64,000 bases of DNA from Streptomyces canus (GTDB lineage: Bacteria; Actinomycetota; Actinomycetes; Streptomycetales; Streptomycetaceae), in NCBI RefSeq assembly GCF_030816965.1, contig NZ_JAUSYQ010000002.1, forward strand, positions 7,988,001 through 8,052,000, in the 5' to 3' direction. A model generated the notes under the pieces. That model was not told the origin of the DNA. It saw only the letters and a program-made list of their open reading frames with translations, and did not search any database. Position 1 is the stretch's first letter, and every line of letters begins with the position of its first letter. Positions 7,391 to 18,815 of the stretch are shown in pieces. Both the position numbers and the translations under genes were made by a program.

Positions 7391-10216
7391 CTACGGGCGG
7401 CGCCCCGCCGCCAGCCGGACGATGTCCACCCGGGAGCGGATCCCGAGCTTGCGGTAGACCCGGGTGAGGGTCGCCTCGACCGTCTTCACGCTGATGAACA
7501 ACCGCGCGGCTATCTCCCGGTTGGTGGCGCCCTCCATGACGAGCGCGGCCACCTGACGCTCCATCGCGGCCAGCCCTTCGAGCCCCTGGAGCCCCTCCAG
7601 GCCGTCCGGCGCAGCGGTGGGCGTGGGCTCCGGCTCCTCCGGCCGGGCCAGTGCGGCCGCCTCCACCTGGCGCAGCCAGGGCAGCGCCCGGCAGCGCCTG
7701 AAGAGCCGGGCCGCCTCGTCGTACGACGTCGGCCCCGGCCGCCGGGTGCGCAGCTGGGCCAGGACGAAGGCGGCGCGCGCCTCCTCCAGGCCGTAGCCCA
7801 GCTTGGCGAGACGATCCTGCACCGACGTCAACTGGACCAGCGCCGCCTCGTGTTCACCGCGCGCCGCCCGCACCAGTGCCTCGGCCCGGTCCAGTACGGC
7901 GAGCACGCTCTCCCGGCCCAGCCGGAGCGCGTTCACCCGCGTCACGTCGATGACGTCCTGCGCCTCGCCGGTCTCCCCGATGCGTACGAGGGCCTCGGCG
8001 AGGTCGCCCTGCCAGCGGCCGCGCGCCGGGTCCGTGATGCCGAGCCCGTGCTCCAGCTCGCGCACCCGGCGCAGTGAACGGACCGCGCCCTGCGCGTCCC
8101 CGGCGACGAGCTGCGCGTACCCGAGGACGGCCAGGCCCCGGGACTCGTACATCTGGTCGCCGTTCTCCTCGGCGTGATCGACCGCCTCCCGGGCCAGTTC
8201 GAGCGCCCGCTCGACACTGCCGCCCGAGGCCTCCGCGATGGAGGCGAGCACGGCCGAGGCCACCTCGCCGATCCCGGTGTCCCGGGCCATCATCAGGCTC
8301 TCCCGGGCCAGGTCGAGGGCCCGCCCGCAGTGTCCTGAGCGCAGTTCGGTCTCGGCCACCCCGCGCAGGAAGTGCACCTCGCTCTCGACCGAACCGCGCC
8401 GCCGCACCTCGCGCAGCAGCGCGGTGACCGTCGCGCGGGCCTCGGGCAGCTGGTCGCTCATGATCAGCCAGCGGAAGCGGGAGTACCCGGCGCCGTTGTG
8501 ATGGCAGGCCACCCGCGGGTCCTGGGGCTCCTTCAGGGCGCGCTTGATGGTCGCGGGGGCGTCCGGATGGCCCATGAGGGTCTCCAGCTGGGCCTGGAAG
8601 GACAGCGCCATCAGTTCGTTGTAACGGTCGCCCGCCCGCGCGGCCAGGGCCGCCGAGTGCGCGGCCTCCCCGCGGGCCTCGTCGAAGTCGCCCTCGACGA
8701 GCAGGGCCCGCCAGGCCAGCTGGTAGCGGATCAGGGCGAGCAGTTCGGGGTCGTCGCCCGCGTCGGCCAGCGCCTGCGGGAAGACCGCGTCGACCTCCGT
8801 CATGGCGTGACCGGCGGTGTCGATCACGATGATCCAGGCCCGCACCCGGTCCGCGGGCACGGTGGCCCGGGTGAGCACGTCCCGGGCGATGTCCCGGGCG
8901 AGGTCCAGCTCACCGGCCGTGATCGCGTCCTCGGCCGCCGCGAGCCGCCGTACGTCAGGAGCGGGCACACTGTCGGCCGGGGTGTGCCGGGCCGACAGCA
9001 GCCCGAGGGAGGCGGCCATCGAGGGTGCGCCCCGGTCCCGGGCCAGGGCCGCGGCCTCGGCGAGCCGGGCGGCCACCTCCGGGTCGGTGCCTATGGTCGC
9101 GAGGGCGAGATGGCGGGCCCGCTCGATCGGGTCGGAGGCGGCCGTGGACAGCGCCCGGTGCGCGTCCCGCCGGTCCTGCGCGGGCGCCTCCGCGTACAGC
9201 GCGGCCGAGATCAGCGGATGCGCGAAGCGTACGGCGGGACCCTCGGCCTCCGTCGCGAGCAGGCCCAGTGCGGCCGCCTGGGCCATCTCCGCCTCGGCGT
9301 CCCTGCGGCCGGCCGCGTGCAGCAGGGCCGGGGTGGGGCGGGCGCCCGCGCTCGCCACCAGGAGGGTGCGGCGGGCCTCCTCGGACAGCATCTCCAGGCG
9401 GCTGAGCACCAGGGCCCGCAGCGAGGTGGGCACCGGCAGCGGCTCACCGGGGCGGGGCGGGGTCGGGTTCTCGGAGAGCGCCCGGCCGAGTTCCAGGGCG
9501 TAGAACGGGTTGCCGCCGCTGGTGCGGTGGATGTCCCGGACGGTGGAGCGCTGCAGGCCGGTGTAGCCGCGGTGGTCGAGCAGCGCGGCCACCTGGGCGC
9601 GGGTGAGCGGGTTGAAGCGGACGGCGAGAGCGTCCGGGGGCAACGCGCGTAGATGGCGGTCGTACTCGGGACCGTCGGTCCGGACCGCGCACAGCATCCG
9701 CACCGGGATGTCGCCGAGCCGCCGGGCGGCGAAGCCCAGCAGCTCCAGGCTCGCGGGATCCAGCCACTGGACGTCGTCGGCGACGACCAGGACCGGCCCC
9801 TCGGCGGCGAGGGCGCGCAGCGCCGACAGCACGGCCAGGCGCAGGGCGAGGCCGTCGCGCTGGAGGGTGGACTCGCCGCGTCCGGTCAGCGCCGACTCGA
9901 GCGCGGTGCGCTGGGCGGCGGGCAGCTTGTCGGAGACGTCGTCGAGGACCAGACCGAAGAGGTCGGCCAGGGCCAGGAAGGGGAGGTGGGATTCCGACTC
10001 GGTGGCCGAGCAGCGCAACACGGTGTGGGCCGCTTCGCCGTATTCCGCGGCCAGGGCCCGCAGGACGGTCGACTTTCCTATTCCGGCCGGGCCGTGCAGG
10101 AGCACGCTGCCGCCGCGGGCCAGCTGCTCACGGGCCTGGCCGAACAGCTCGTCCCGGCCGATGACCAGGTCAGGGCGGCATCTCGCAGGCTCCTGGAAGT
10201 CGCGTGGCACGGTCAC
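7391..10216 (-). CDS. LAL-type (large ATP-binding LuxR) transcriptional regulator
   Basis: A 941-residue regulator. Walker A is at residues 42-50 (GPAGIGKST), and VLVVADDVQWLDP is the Walker B region, so the N-terminal third is an AAA/STAND NTPase. The middle (about 350-850) is Ala/Leu/Arg-rich helical repeat sequence of the tetratricopeptide kind. The C-terminus is a LuxR/NarL helix-turn-helix (TNREIAARLFISVKTVEATL, then YRKLGIRSRVDIVRLA). The length fits LAL (MalT-like) regulators. GTG 10216 is preceded by a very strong GGGAGGGGAG site. The gene lies downstream of another LuxR-type gene (10379-11209) on the same strand, and an 11-bp inverted repeat sits in the 160-base gap between them. The target genes are not evident. 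Confidence 0.93.
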   Translation of the reverse strand: MTVPRDFQEPARCRPDLVIGRDELFGQAREQLARGGSVLLHGPAGIGKSTVLRALAAEYGEAAHTVLRCSATESESHLPFLALADLFGLVLDDVSDKLPAAQRTALESALTGRGESTLQRDGLALRLAVLSALRALAAEGPVLVVADDVQWLDPASLELLGFAARRLGDIPVRMLCAVRTDGPEYDRHLRALPPDALAVRFNPLTRAQVAALLDHRGYTGLQRSTVRDIHRTSGGNPFYALELGRALSENPTPPRPGEPLPVPTSLRALVLSRLEMLSEEARRTLLVASAGARPTPALLHAAGRRDAEAEMAQAAALGLLATEAEGPAVRFAHPLISAALYAEAPAQDRRDAHRALSTAASDPIERARHLALATIGTDPEVAARLAEAAALARDRGAPSMAASLGLLSARHTPADSVPAPDVRRLAAAEDAITAGELDLARDIARDVLTRATVPADRVRAWIIVIDTAGHAMTEVDAVFPQALADAGDDPELLALIRYQLAWRALLVEGDFDEARGEAAHSAALAARAGDRYNELMALSFQAQLETLMGHPDAPATIKRALKEPQDPRVACHHNGAGYSRFRWLIMSDQLPEARATVTALLREVRRRGSVESEVHFLRGVAETELRSGHCGRALDLARESLMMARDTGIGEVASAVLASIAEASGGSVERALELAREAVDHAEENGDQMYESRGLAVLGYAQLVAGDAQGAVRSLRRVRELEHGLGITDPARGRWQGDLAEALVRIGETGEAQDVIDVTRVNALRLGRESVLAVLDRAEALVRAARGEHEAALVQLTSVQDRLAKLGYGLEEARAAFVLAQLRTRRPGPTSYDEAARLFRRCRALPWLRQVEAAALARPEEPEPTPTAAPDGLEGLQGLEGLAAMERQVAALVMEGATNREIAARLFISVKTVEATLTRVYRKLGIRSRVDIVRLAAGRRP

Positions 10217-10257
10217 CGCTCCCCTCCCTGGGTCGTGTCCTGGCCAATATTAGGCAA

Positions 10258-10331
10258 GGTGCTTTGAAATTCGGCGGGAAGAGGTGGTGAGGGAAATAAC
10301 AACGGTTCCGCATGAGAAAATTCAAAGCACC
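10258..10331. repeat. 11-bp inverted repeat with 52-bp spacing upstream of LAL gene
   Basis: GGTGCTTTGAA at 10258-10268 and its exact complement TTCAAAGCACC at 10321-10331 flank an AT-richer segment upstream of the LAL start. This could be paired operator half-sites, a long stem-loop in the leader, or a terminator for the upstream LuxR gene whose stop is at 10379. Confidence 0.6.
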
Positions 10332-10378
10332 CGTGAATGAATGAGATGTCTACGAATGTTACGGGAGGAGCCGGGTTG

Positions 10379-11209
10379 TCACGGGAGCAGTCCCGCCCGG
10401 CGTGCGGCGACCACCGCCTCTCCACGGGTCCTGGCCCCGAGTTTCCGCATGGCCGACCGCAGGTACGCCTTGACCGTCTCGGCTCGCACGCCCAGCCTGT
10501 CCGCCGTCGCGGCGTTCGTCGCCCCGGCCGCCACGCAGGCCAGGACGTCCAGCTCGCGCGGTGCCAGAGCGATGCCTTTCGCGGTCGCGGCATCCGGGGT
10601 CAGGAGCGCACAGGCGTCGAGCAGGTCGGCCCGCAGCGCCGGGTCGCCGATCCGCGGGGCCAGCGCCCGCAGCGCCGCGTGCGCCTCCCGGACCTGCTCC
10701 CACGTGGAGGTGTCGTCGCGCCGCGGCTCGGCCCGCGCCGCCACCAGCACGTCCCGCGCCTCGTCGTCGACGACCAGCGCCTGCTCCACGTCCCGCGCCG
10801 CGTCCACCGCCGCCGTCAGCGTGCGGTCGCCGAGCGGCCGGGCGTCCCGCAGAGCGCCGTACAGGACACCCCGCACCCGGCGCCGTACGACCACCGGCAC
10901 GGCCAGCACCGAGCGCAGCCCCTCGGCGGCGACGGCGGCGTCGTACTCATGGCTGATCTGGCGGGACATGGAGTAGTCCGCCACGGCGCACGGGCGGGCC
11001 AGCGCGACCGCCTTGCCGCCGAGTCCGTTGCCCGAGGTCACCGCGAGCGCGAGGAGCGAGGTGGTGGCCGTGCCGCTCAGTTCGCTGATCCGGATCCGTG
11101 ACCGGTCGGGCTCGACCAGACCGCCGAAGGCGACCGGAAGCCCCGTCGTGCGCCGCAGCCGCACGAGTGCACGCCGGATCTCCACCGCTCCGCCCGCGTT
11201 CACTGACAC
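10379..11209 (-). CDS. GAF-like sensor with LuxR-type HTH
   Basis: A 276-residue regulator. Residues about 10-140 look like a GAF-type ligand-binding domain (LRRTTGLPVAFGGLV, then LGGKAVALARPCAVADY and LRSVLAVPVVVRRRVRGVL). The C-terminal 60 residues are a LuxR helix-turn-helix (LAPRELDVLACVAAGATNAA, then RLGVRAETVKAYLRSAMRKL). The GTG start at 11209 gives the shortest sensible N-terminus. It is divergent from the acyl-CoA ligase pair at 11327, so control of those ligases by this regulator is the natural guess: the GAF domain could sense an acyl or aromatic compound. That is inference from gene order. Confidence 0.85.
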   Translation of the reverse strand: MSVNAGGAVEIRRALVRLRRTTGLPVAFGGLVEPDRSRIRISELSGTATTSLLALAVTSGNGLGGKAVALARPCAVADYSMSRQISHEYDAAVAAEGLRSVLAVPVVVRRRVRGVLYGALRDARPLGDRTLTAAVDAARDVEQALVVDDEARDVLVAARAEPRRDDTSTWEQVREAHAALRALAPRIGDPALRADLLDACALLTPDAATAKGIALAPRELDVLACVAAGATNAATADRLGVRAETVKAYLRSAMRKLGARTRGEAVVAARRAGLLP

Positions 11210-11326
11210 CCGCTCGCCCCTTCACTGCGGCACACACCCCCGTTCGGGGGTAGTGAGACCTGCATCACGGATTACACGATGGCAGAGAGCCGCCCGGCAA
11301 TGGTCCGGCACCAAGGAGGACGCAAG

Positions 11327-12994
11327 ATGACGGCTACGGAGGACTTCCGCGGGGCGCGGGACTTCCTGCTTCAGCACCGCGAGGACTACGCGACGGCGTA
11401 CGAGGGCTTCGTCTGGCCCCGCCCGCAGCACTTCAACTGGGCGCTCGACTGGTTCGACGTCATCGCCGAGGGCAACGACCGCACGGCCCTGCACATCGTC
11501 GAGGAGGACGGCAGTGAGATCCGCCTCTCCTTCGCCGAGATGGCCGAACGGTCCAACCGGGTCGCCAATCTGCTGCGCGAGCGCGGGGTGGAGGCCGAGG
11601 ACCGGATCCTCGTCATGCTGGGCAACCAGGCAGAGCTGTGGGAGACGGCCCTCGCGGCCATGAAGCTGCGCGCCGTCGTCATCCCGGCGACCCCGCTGCT
11701 CGGCCCCGCCGACCTGCGCGACCGCGTCGAGCGCGGCCGGGTGCGACACGTGCTGGTGCGGGCCGAGGACACCGGCAAGTTCGACGAGGTGTCCGGCGAC
11801 TACACGCGCACCGCCGTCGGCGGCGTACCGGAGGGCTGGCAGCCGTACGAGGACGCGTACACCGCCTCCGAGGAGTTCCTCCCCGACGGCCCGACCCTCG
11901 CCGACGACCCGCTGATGCTGTACTTCACCTCCGGTACGACGGCCCGCCCCAAGCTCGTCGAGCACACGCACACCTCGTACCCGATCGGGCACCTGGCGAC
12001 CATGTACTGGATCGGCCTCGAGCCCGGCGACGTGCATCTGAACATCTCCTCGCCGGGCTGGGCCAAGCACGCCTGGTCCAACCTGTTCGCGCCGTGGAAC
12101 GCGGAGGCGACCGTCTTCATCCACAACTACACGCGGTTCGACGCGGGCCGTCTGATGTCCGAGATGGACCGGGCGGGGGTCACGACCTTCTGCGCACCGC
12201 CGACCGTGTGGCGCATGCTCATCCAGGCCGACCTGACCCAGTTGCGCCGCAAGCCGCGCGAGGTGGTGGCCGCGGGCGAGCCGCTGAACCCCGAGGTCAT
12301 CGAGCAGGTCCGACGGGCCTGGGGCATCACCATCCGGGACGGCTTCGGCCAGACCGAGACGGCCGTCCAGGTCTCCAACAGCCCTGGGCAGGTGCTGAAG
12401 ACCGGTTCCATGGGCCGCCCGAGCCCCGGCTTCAAGGTGGAGCTCCTCGACCCGGTGTCCGGCGCGCCCGGGGCGGCCGAGGGCGAGATCGCGCTGGACC
12501 TGTCGGCCCGGCCGGTCGGCCTGATGACCGGCTACCACGGCGACCCGGACCGCACGGCGGAGACGATGGCGGGCGGTTACTACCGGACCGGCGACGTGGC
12601 GTCGAGGGACGAAGAGGGGTACCTGACCTACATCGGGCGCAGCGACGACGTCTTCAAGGCCTCCGACTACAAGATCAGCCCCTTCGAGCTGGAGAGCGCG
12701 CTCCTGGAACACGAAGCGGTGGCCGAGGCGGCCGTCGTACCGGCGCCGGACGAGCTGCGGCTCGCGGTCCCGAAGGCGTACGTCGTGCTGGCGGAGGGCT
12801 GGGAGCCCGGTCCCGACACCGCCAAGGTGCTGTTCGAGCACTCCCGGGAGTCGCTGGCGCCGTACAAGCGGATCCGGCGGCTGGAGTTCGCGGAGCTGCC
12901 CAAGACGGTGTCCGGCAAGATCCGGCGGATCGAACTGCGTGAGGCGACGGCGGCGGGGTCGGACGCCGAGTACCGCGAGGAGGACTTCCGGTGA
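11327..12994 (+). CDS. Medium-chain acyl-CoA synthetase-like AMP-forming ligase
   Basis: A 555-residue ANL-superfamily enzyme. The phosphate-binding loop is [11 protein letters not shown], the aromatic motif is [11 protein letters not shown], the adenylate motif is [11 protein letters not shown], and the C-terminal lysine lies in [29 protein letters not shown] is typical of the ACSM-like (medium-chain/aryl acid) branch. It should activate a carboxylic acid with ATP and CoA; the substrate is unknown. The start is ATG 11327 because AAGGAGG lies 9 bases upstream; a longer frame to 11279 is unlikely. Its stop overlaps the next ligase by GTGA, so the two are translationally coupled. Confidence 0.92.
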   Translation: MTATEDFRGARDFLLQHREDYATAYEGFVWPRPQHFNWALDWFDVIAEGNDRTALHIVEEDGSEIRLSFAEMAERSNRVANLLRERGVEAEDRILVMLGNQAELWETALAAMKLRAVVIPATPLLGPADLRDRVERGRVRHVLVRAEDTGKFDEVSGDYTRTAVGGVPEGWQPYEDAYTASEEFLPDGPTLADDPLMLYFTSGTTARPKLVEHTHTSYPIGHLATMYWIGLEPGDVHLNISSPGWAKHAWSNLFAPWNAEATVFIHNYTRFDAGRLMSEMDRAGVTTFCAPPTVWRMLIQADLTQLRRKPREVVAAGEPLNPEVIEQVRRAWGITIRDGFGQTETAVQVSNSPGQVLKTGSMGRPSPGFKVELLDPVSGAPGAAEGEIALDLSARPVGLMTGYHGDPDRTAETMAGGYYRTGDVASRDEEGYLTYIGRSDDVFKASDYKISPFELESALLEHEAVAEAAVVPAPDELRLAVPKAYVVLAEGWEPGPDTAKVLFEHSRESLAPYKRIRRLEFAELPKTVSGKIRRIELREATAAGSDAEYREEDFR

Positions 12995-14577
12995 ACTCGC
13001 ACACGCACGGTGTGAGCACGACGCAGCTGCTCGGCGACACCATCGGCGACAACCTGGACCGGGCCGTGGCCACCTGGCCGGAGCGCGAGGCGCTCGTCGA
13101 CGTGCCGTCCGGGCGGCGTTGGACGTACGCCCGATTCGGCGCCGATGTCGATGAGTTGGCGTCCGCGCTGCTCGCCTCCGGGGTCGCCAAGGGCGACCGG
13201 GTGGGGATCTGGGCGGTCAACTGCCCCGAGTGGGTGCTCGTGCAGTACGCCACCGCGCGGATCGGCGCGGTCATGGTGAACATCAACCCGGCGTACCGCA
13301 CCCACGAGGTCGAGTACGTCCTCAACCAGGCCGGGGTCTCCCTGCTGTTCGCCTCGCTCAGCCACAAGAGCAGCGACTACCGGGCGATGGTCGACGAAGT
13401 GCGCGGCAGGTGCAGGGAGTTGCGGGAGGTCGTGTACTTCGGCCACCCGAGCTGGGGGGAGTTGCTGGGGCGCGGCGGCCGTGACGCGGCGTACCCGGAA
13501 CTGTCCTGCGACGACCCGATCAACATCCAGTACACCTCGGGCACGACGGGCTTCCCCAAGGGGGCCACCCTCTCCCACCACAACATCCTCAACAACGGTT
13601 ACTTCGTGGGCGAGTTGATCGACTACAGCGAGCAGGACCGGGTCTGCGTCCCGGTGCCCTTCTACCACTGCTTCGGCATGGTGATGGGCAACCTGGCGGC
13701 GACCTCGCACGGCGCCTGCGTGGTCATCCCGGCCCCGTCCTTCGACCCGGCGGCGACCCTGCGCGCGGTCCAGCAGGAGCGCTGCACCTCGCTCTACGGC
13801 GTTCCGACCATGTTCATCGCCGAGTTGAACCTCCCCGACTTCGCGACGTACGACCTCTCCTCCCTGCGCACCGGCATCATGGCGGGCTCGCCCTGCCCGG
13901 TGGAGGTGATGAAGCGGGTGGTCGCCGAGATGCACATGGCGGAGGTGTCCATCTGCTACGGCATGACCGAGACGTCCCCGGTGTCCTTGCAGACCCGCAG
14001 GGACGACGACCTCGAGCACCGGACCGGCACGGTCGGCCGCGTCCTGCCGCACATCGAGGTCAAGGTCGTCGACCCGGCGACCGGGGTCACCCAACCACGT
14101 GGCAGGGCAGGGGAGTTGTGCACGCGCGGCTACAGCGTGATGCTCGGCTACTGGAACGAGCCCGAGAAGACGGCGGAGGCCGTGGACGCCGGACGCTGGA
14201 TGCACACCGGTGACCTGGCGACGATGCGCGAGGACGGCTACGTCGAGATCGTCGGCCGCATCAAGGACATGATCATCCGGGGTGGCGAGAACATCTACCC
14301 GCGCGAGATCGAGGAGTTCCTCTACGGTCACCCGAAGATCGCGGACGTCCAGGTCGTCGGCGTTCCTCATGAGCGCTACGGCGAGGAGGTGCTGGCCTGC
14401 GTCATCCCACGGGACCCGGCGCACCCGCCGACCCTGGAGGATCTGCGCGGGTTCTGCGAGGGTCGGCTGGCCCACTACAAGATCCCGAGCCGGCTGAGGA
14501 TCCTCGACGCCTTCCCGATGACGGTGTCCGGGAAGGTGCGCAAGGTCGAACTGCGGGAGACGTACGCGCAGGAGTGA
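12991..14577 (+). CDS. Fatty-acid/long-chain acyl-CoA ligase-like AMP-binding protein
   Basis: A 528-residue ANL ligase starting at GTG 12991 inside the previous gene's stop (GTGA). Motifs are in order: [66 protein letters not shown] and the catalytic lysine region [14 protein letters not shown]. It resembles actinobacterial FadD-type medium/long-chain ligases. Two ligases in one operon under a GAF-LuxR regulator suggest stepwise or alternative activation of imported fatty or aromatic acids. No beta-oxidation gene is adjacent. Repetitive DNA begins immediately after the stop. Confidence 0.92.
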   Translation: MNSHTHGVSTTQLLGDTIGDNLDRAVATWPEREALVDVPSGRRWTYARFGADVDELASALLASGVAKGDRVGIWAVNCPEWVLVQYATARIGAVMVNINPAYRTHEVEYVLNQAGVSLLFASLSHKSSDYRAMVDEVRGRCRELREVVYFGHPSWGELLGRGGRDAAYPELSCDDPINIQYTSGTTGFPKGATLSHHNILNNGYFVGELIDYSEQDRVCVPVPFYHCFGMVMGNLAATSHGACVVIPAPSFDPAATLRAVQQERCTSLYGVPTMFIAELNLPDFATYDLSSLRTGIMAGSPCPVEVMKRVVAEMHMAEVSICYGMTETSPVSLQTRRDDDLEHRTGTVGRVLPHIEVKVVDPATGVTQPRGRAGELCTRGYSVMLGYWNEPEKTAEAVDAGRWMHTGDLATMREDGYVEIVGRIKDMIIRGGENIYPREIEEFLYGHPKIADVQVVGVPHERYGEEVLACVIPRDPAHPPTLEDLRGFCEGRLAHYKIPSRLRILDAFPMTVSGKVRKVELRETYAQE

Positions 14578-14674
14578 GCCCGCCGCGCCGGCCGCCGCCG
14601 CCCTCGCCGACGCGTCTGCGGCGCACCGGCCACGCACTGTCGGGCACCGGTGTGCCTTGGCTGCCGCACTGCTG

Positions 14675-15115
14675 GCGGTGGTCCTGTCCGGCTGGGCCGG
14701 ATGCAGCCACCACCACCGGCCGCACGTCGGCTTCGGTGGCTGCGCCCGGTGTGGCGGAGTTCGGTGGTTGTGTCCGGCGGGTCGCGCCGCGCCTTGCGTG
14801 CCGGGTGCGTGGCGGTGGTTCTGGTCGCGTGTGGTCGGCGGCAGTGGCCGGATGTTGGCTTGGGTGGTCGGGTCTGGTGTGGCGGAGTTCGGTGGCCGCA
14901 CGCGGCGGGTCGCGCCGCGTGCCTTGTGTGCCGGGTGGGTGCCGGGTGCGTGGCGGTGGTCCTATCCGGCTGGGCCGGGTGCAGCCACCACCGGCCGCAC
15001 GTCGGCTTCGGTGGTCGGGTCTGGTGTGGCGGAGTTCGGTGGTTGCGTCCGGCAGGTCGCGCCGCGTGCCTGGCGGTGGTTCTGGCCGGGTGCGGCCGGC
15101 GGCGGCCGTATTTCC
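14675..15115. repeat. GC-rich imperfect direct repeats in a 715-bp gene-free gap
   Basis: The gap 14578-15292 has no supported gene. It holds three copies of a segment centred on GTGGCGGAGTTCGGTGG (at 14751, 14879 and 15026; spacing 128 and 147), each followed by a variant of GGTCGCGCCGCG. A longer unit (TCCGGCTGGGCCGGRTGCAG and on) occurs at about 14687 and 14966. Long ORFs on both strands here are products of the repeat composition. It is probably a Streptomyces intergenic repeat family. Confidence 0.75.
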
Positions 15116-15292
15116 CCTTTGGGCCGGGGGCGGCGCACGGGGTCAGGGCATCCGGTGCGCCGGCAGCGCGCCGTCGAGATCCACGGCATGGTGCGAGCCG
15201 CTCCCGGTCGGGGGTGAGGTCCCGGGCGGCCGGGTTCAGTCGGCCGTTCATCAGGCGCGGCAGTCGCCGAGTCGGCCCGAACCCCCGGCGGC

Positions 15293-15970
15293 CTAGTTTC
15301 CCAGTTCGTCGGCCAGGCTGTTCACCGGTTGTGGCGTGCCGGTCAGGTCCAGGACGAACAGCGGGACGCCGAGGGAGTCGGCGCGGGCGCGGGCCTCGGT
15401 GGTGTAGCCGGCCAGTGAGAAGTACACACAGTGCGCGGACTCCGTCATGGCCGTCAGCCACAGGCACTCCACGTCCCGCAGCGAGGCCGGCCGTACGGTC
15501 GGGTCCACCTGGGCCAGCAGCCCGCGGGCCGCGAGACCGATGCCGGACGGCGGACGCTGGTCCGCGCGCCGGATGTCCTGGTAGCCGAGCCAGCGCAGAT
15601 ACAGCGCGGTGACGGTGACCGCGTCGCGCGCGGTGCGGATCGTGATCGGCTGGAAGGCACGACGCGGGGGAGCGGAGGCGTCCCCGTCCGGCCCCGTCTC
15701 GGGGCAGGTGCCCCCGGTCACCGGAATCCTCAGGACCGTCCCGCAGACACAGCCCAGCTCCGGCTGCGGCCACTCGGCCTTGCGGCCGCAGACCGCGCAC
15801 TCCACGGCGACCCACGCCTCCTCCCACACCTGGTGGGTGACGGCCGTGGGCGCGCCGTGCCCGTCCAGCGGCGGGCAGACCGGCGCGCCGCACTCGCACG
15901 GGTACGACGGCGCCGCGTAGAGGTGCTCGCGCCGGCAGACCGGACAGCGCACCGACACGCTCTCGGACAT
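15293..15970 (-). CDS. Zinc-ribbon protein with nuclease-like C-terminal domain, function unknown
   Basis: A 225-residue protein. Four CxxC- or CxC-type pairs sit in the first 90 residues (CPVCRREH, YPCECGAPVC, VECAVCGRKAEW, LGCVCGTV), indicating two zinc ribbons. From about residue 115 the sequence (TIRTARDAVTVTALYLRWLG, then RPASLRDVECLWLTAMTES and HCVYFSLAGYTTEARARADS) has the alternating pattern of a restriction-endonuclease-like (Mrr-like) fold, though I cannot confirm catalytic residues. ATG 15970 has GGAGG upstream; the frame is open to 16045. It is divergent from gcl and shares its upstream region with AllR-type boxes, but whether it belongs to that regulon is unclear. Confidence 0.65.
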   Translation of the reverse strand: MSESVSVRCPVCRREHLYAAPSYPCECGAPVCPPLDGHGAPTAVTHQVWEEAWVAVECAVCGRKAEWPQPELGCVCGTVLRIPVTGGTCPETGPDGDASAPPRRAFQPITIRTARDAVTVTALYLRWLGYQDIRRADQRPPSGIGLAARGLLAQVDPTVRPASLRDVECLWLTAMTESAHCVYFSLAGYTTEARARADSLGVPLFVLDLTGTPQPVNSLADELGN

Positions 15971-16058
15971 GGCCTCATCGTCCTCCAGGAGGCCTGCGCC
16001 TGTCCGTCTCTTGGCCACCTTCGTGTCTTGACGGCTCGGACACACCCACTTACATTGC

Positions 16059-16094
16059 TTCCAGATAGTAGAAAAGTTATTCCGTAATACGGAA
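16059..16094. promoter_or_regulatory. Paired AllR-type operator upstream of gcl
   Basis: Two boxes of the form TTCYN-N5-NRGAA lie here: TTCCAGATAGTAGAA at 16059-16073 and the perfect palindrome TTCCGTAATACGGAA at 16080-16094. Their centres are 21 bp apart, two helical turns. The distance to the gcl start is 67 bp. The same pair recurs at four other promoters in the window. Confidence 0.8.
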
Positions 16095-16161
16095 GTGCTC
16101 GCCGCGGGGCGCGACGGGAGTACGCATCCGACAGCCGAAGCAGTCGAAGCAGGAGTACTCG

Positions 16162-17946
<1,785 letters not shown>

Positions 17947-17961
17947 CACCGCACACAGCTG

Positions 17962-17997
17962 AAGGGCGGTCCCACCGTCATGGTCGGACCGCCCTTT
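17962..17997 (+). terminator. Rho-independent-type terminator after gcl
   Basis: AAGGGCGGTCC at 17962-17972 pairs with GGACCGCCCTT at 17986-17996, with a 13-base loop and a short T-run (CTTTC), 15 bases after the gcl stop. Confidence 0.85.
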
Positions 17998-18174
17998 CCC
18001 GTGCCCGGCTCCCCCGAAGCCGGCCCCCGTCGCGGGGCCCGCCGCCCCCGTGCCGGCGGGCCTCACCCGTAGAGAATGTGCCCGAGTCGGGGCCGGGTTG
18101 AAGCCCCTTGAATCATGTTCAGAGGTTGATTTGAGGATTCCGTATCCGGCCTACGACCGCTGCCGTACGCCCGC

Positions 18175-18414
18175 TCACGGCTCGTGGTGCTCGGACAGCC
18201 CCGGCCAGTCGTCCGGACCGCCGCCCTGCCACTCCACGATGTCGTCGTCCTCCACCTCGATCCGATCCAGGTCGGCGAGCCGGAGCAGTTCCACGACGTC
18301 GTCCAGGTGCGAGGCGACGCCGAGACTCTCGTCGTCCACGGTGACCCGCCGCGATCCGTCCAGGGCCGGAGCGTGCACCACCACATGCGGATGCTGTGTC
18401 GGATGTGCTGCCAT
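18175..18414 (-). CDS. Small conserved hypothetical protein
   Basis: A 79-residue acidic protein from ATG 18414. It is His/Val-rich at the start (PTQHPHVVVHAPALDG), then DDVVELLRLADLDRIEVEDD and a WQGGGPDDWPGL tail. No catalytic motif is visible. Similar short proteins occur next to gcl in other Streptomyces as far as I recall, but no role is known. The frame is open farther upstream, yet the first 25 residues there look non-coding, and a long terminator hairpin lies at 18477-18512. The stretch 18513-18815 has no supported gene. Confidence 0.6.
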   Translation of the reverse strand: MAAHPTQHPHVVVHAPALDGSRRVTVDDESLGVASHLDDVVELLRLADLDRIEVEDDDIVEWQGGGPDDWPGLSEHHEP

Positions 18415-18476
18415 GCCTACAGCGTGCTGTGGTCGGCCGGAATCCGCACCCCGGTGACGGTCCCCGCTGCATGGCG

Positions 18477-18512
18477 GAGCGCCGGACACGGGATCGTCCG
18501 TGTCCGGCGCTC
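18477..18512. terminator. Perfect 15-bp hairpin
   Basis: GAGCGCCGGACACGG pairs perfectly with CCGTGTCCGGCGCTC around a 6-base loop. It lies 300 bp beyond the glxR stop and upstream of the small gene at 18175-18414, so it most likely ends the hyi-glxR transcript. Confidence 0.8.
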
Positions 18513-18815
18513 TGCTTTCCTGCGGGTCTTGCCGGGACCGCGGCGGCCGCGACGGAACCGGGGCGCGCTCCTTCCCTCAGGTCGAAGAAGGAGGGCCTGG
18601 GACCTTCACCACCGCACTGGCTCGCACGCCGCCGCGGTCCTCCCCTGTCCGTGCCCGGTACCGGGCGACCACCCCTCATCCGGGTCGCCGGGCGCTTCGG
18701 GTGCGGTCAGGGTGCTTCACTCCTCGCGCAGCGCGAGGTCATGGGTTTCCGGTCCGCGGCAGCGCCTGGGCGCGACAGGACAGATGTCAGCGCCGCCGCG
18801 GACCGGAAGTCGGGA

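Noticed and set aside
12667..14901. A 744-codon minus-strand ORF antisense to both acyl-CoA ligases, and similar giants at 11222-12841 and 15730-18066
   Set aside because: These are shadow frames caused by third-position GC bias of the real plus-strand genes; they carry no domains and have repetitive Arg/Gly/Asp composition.
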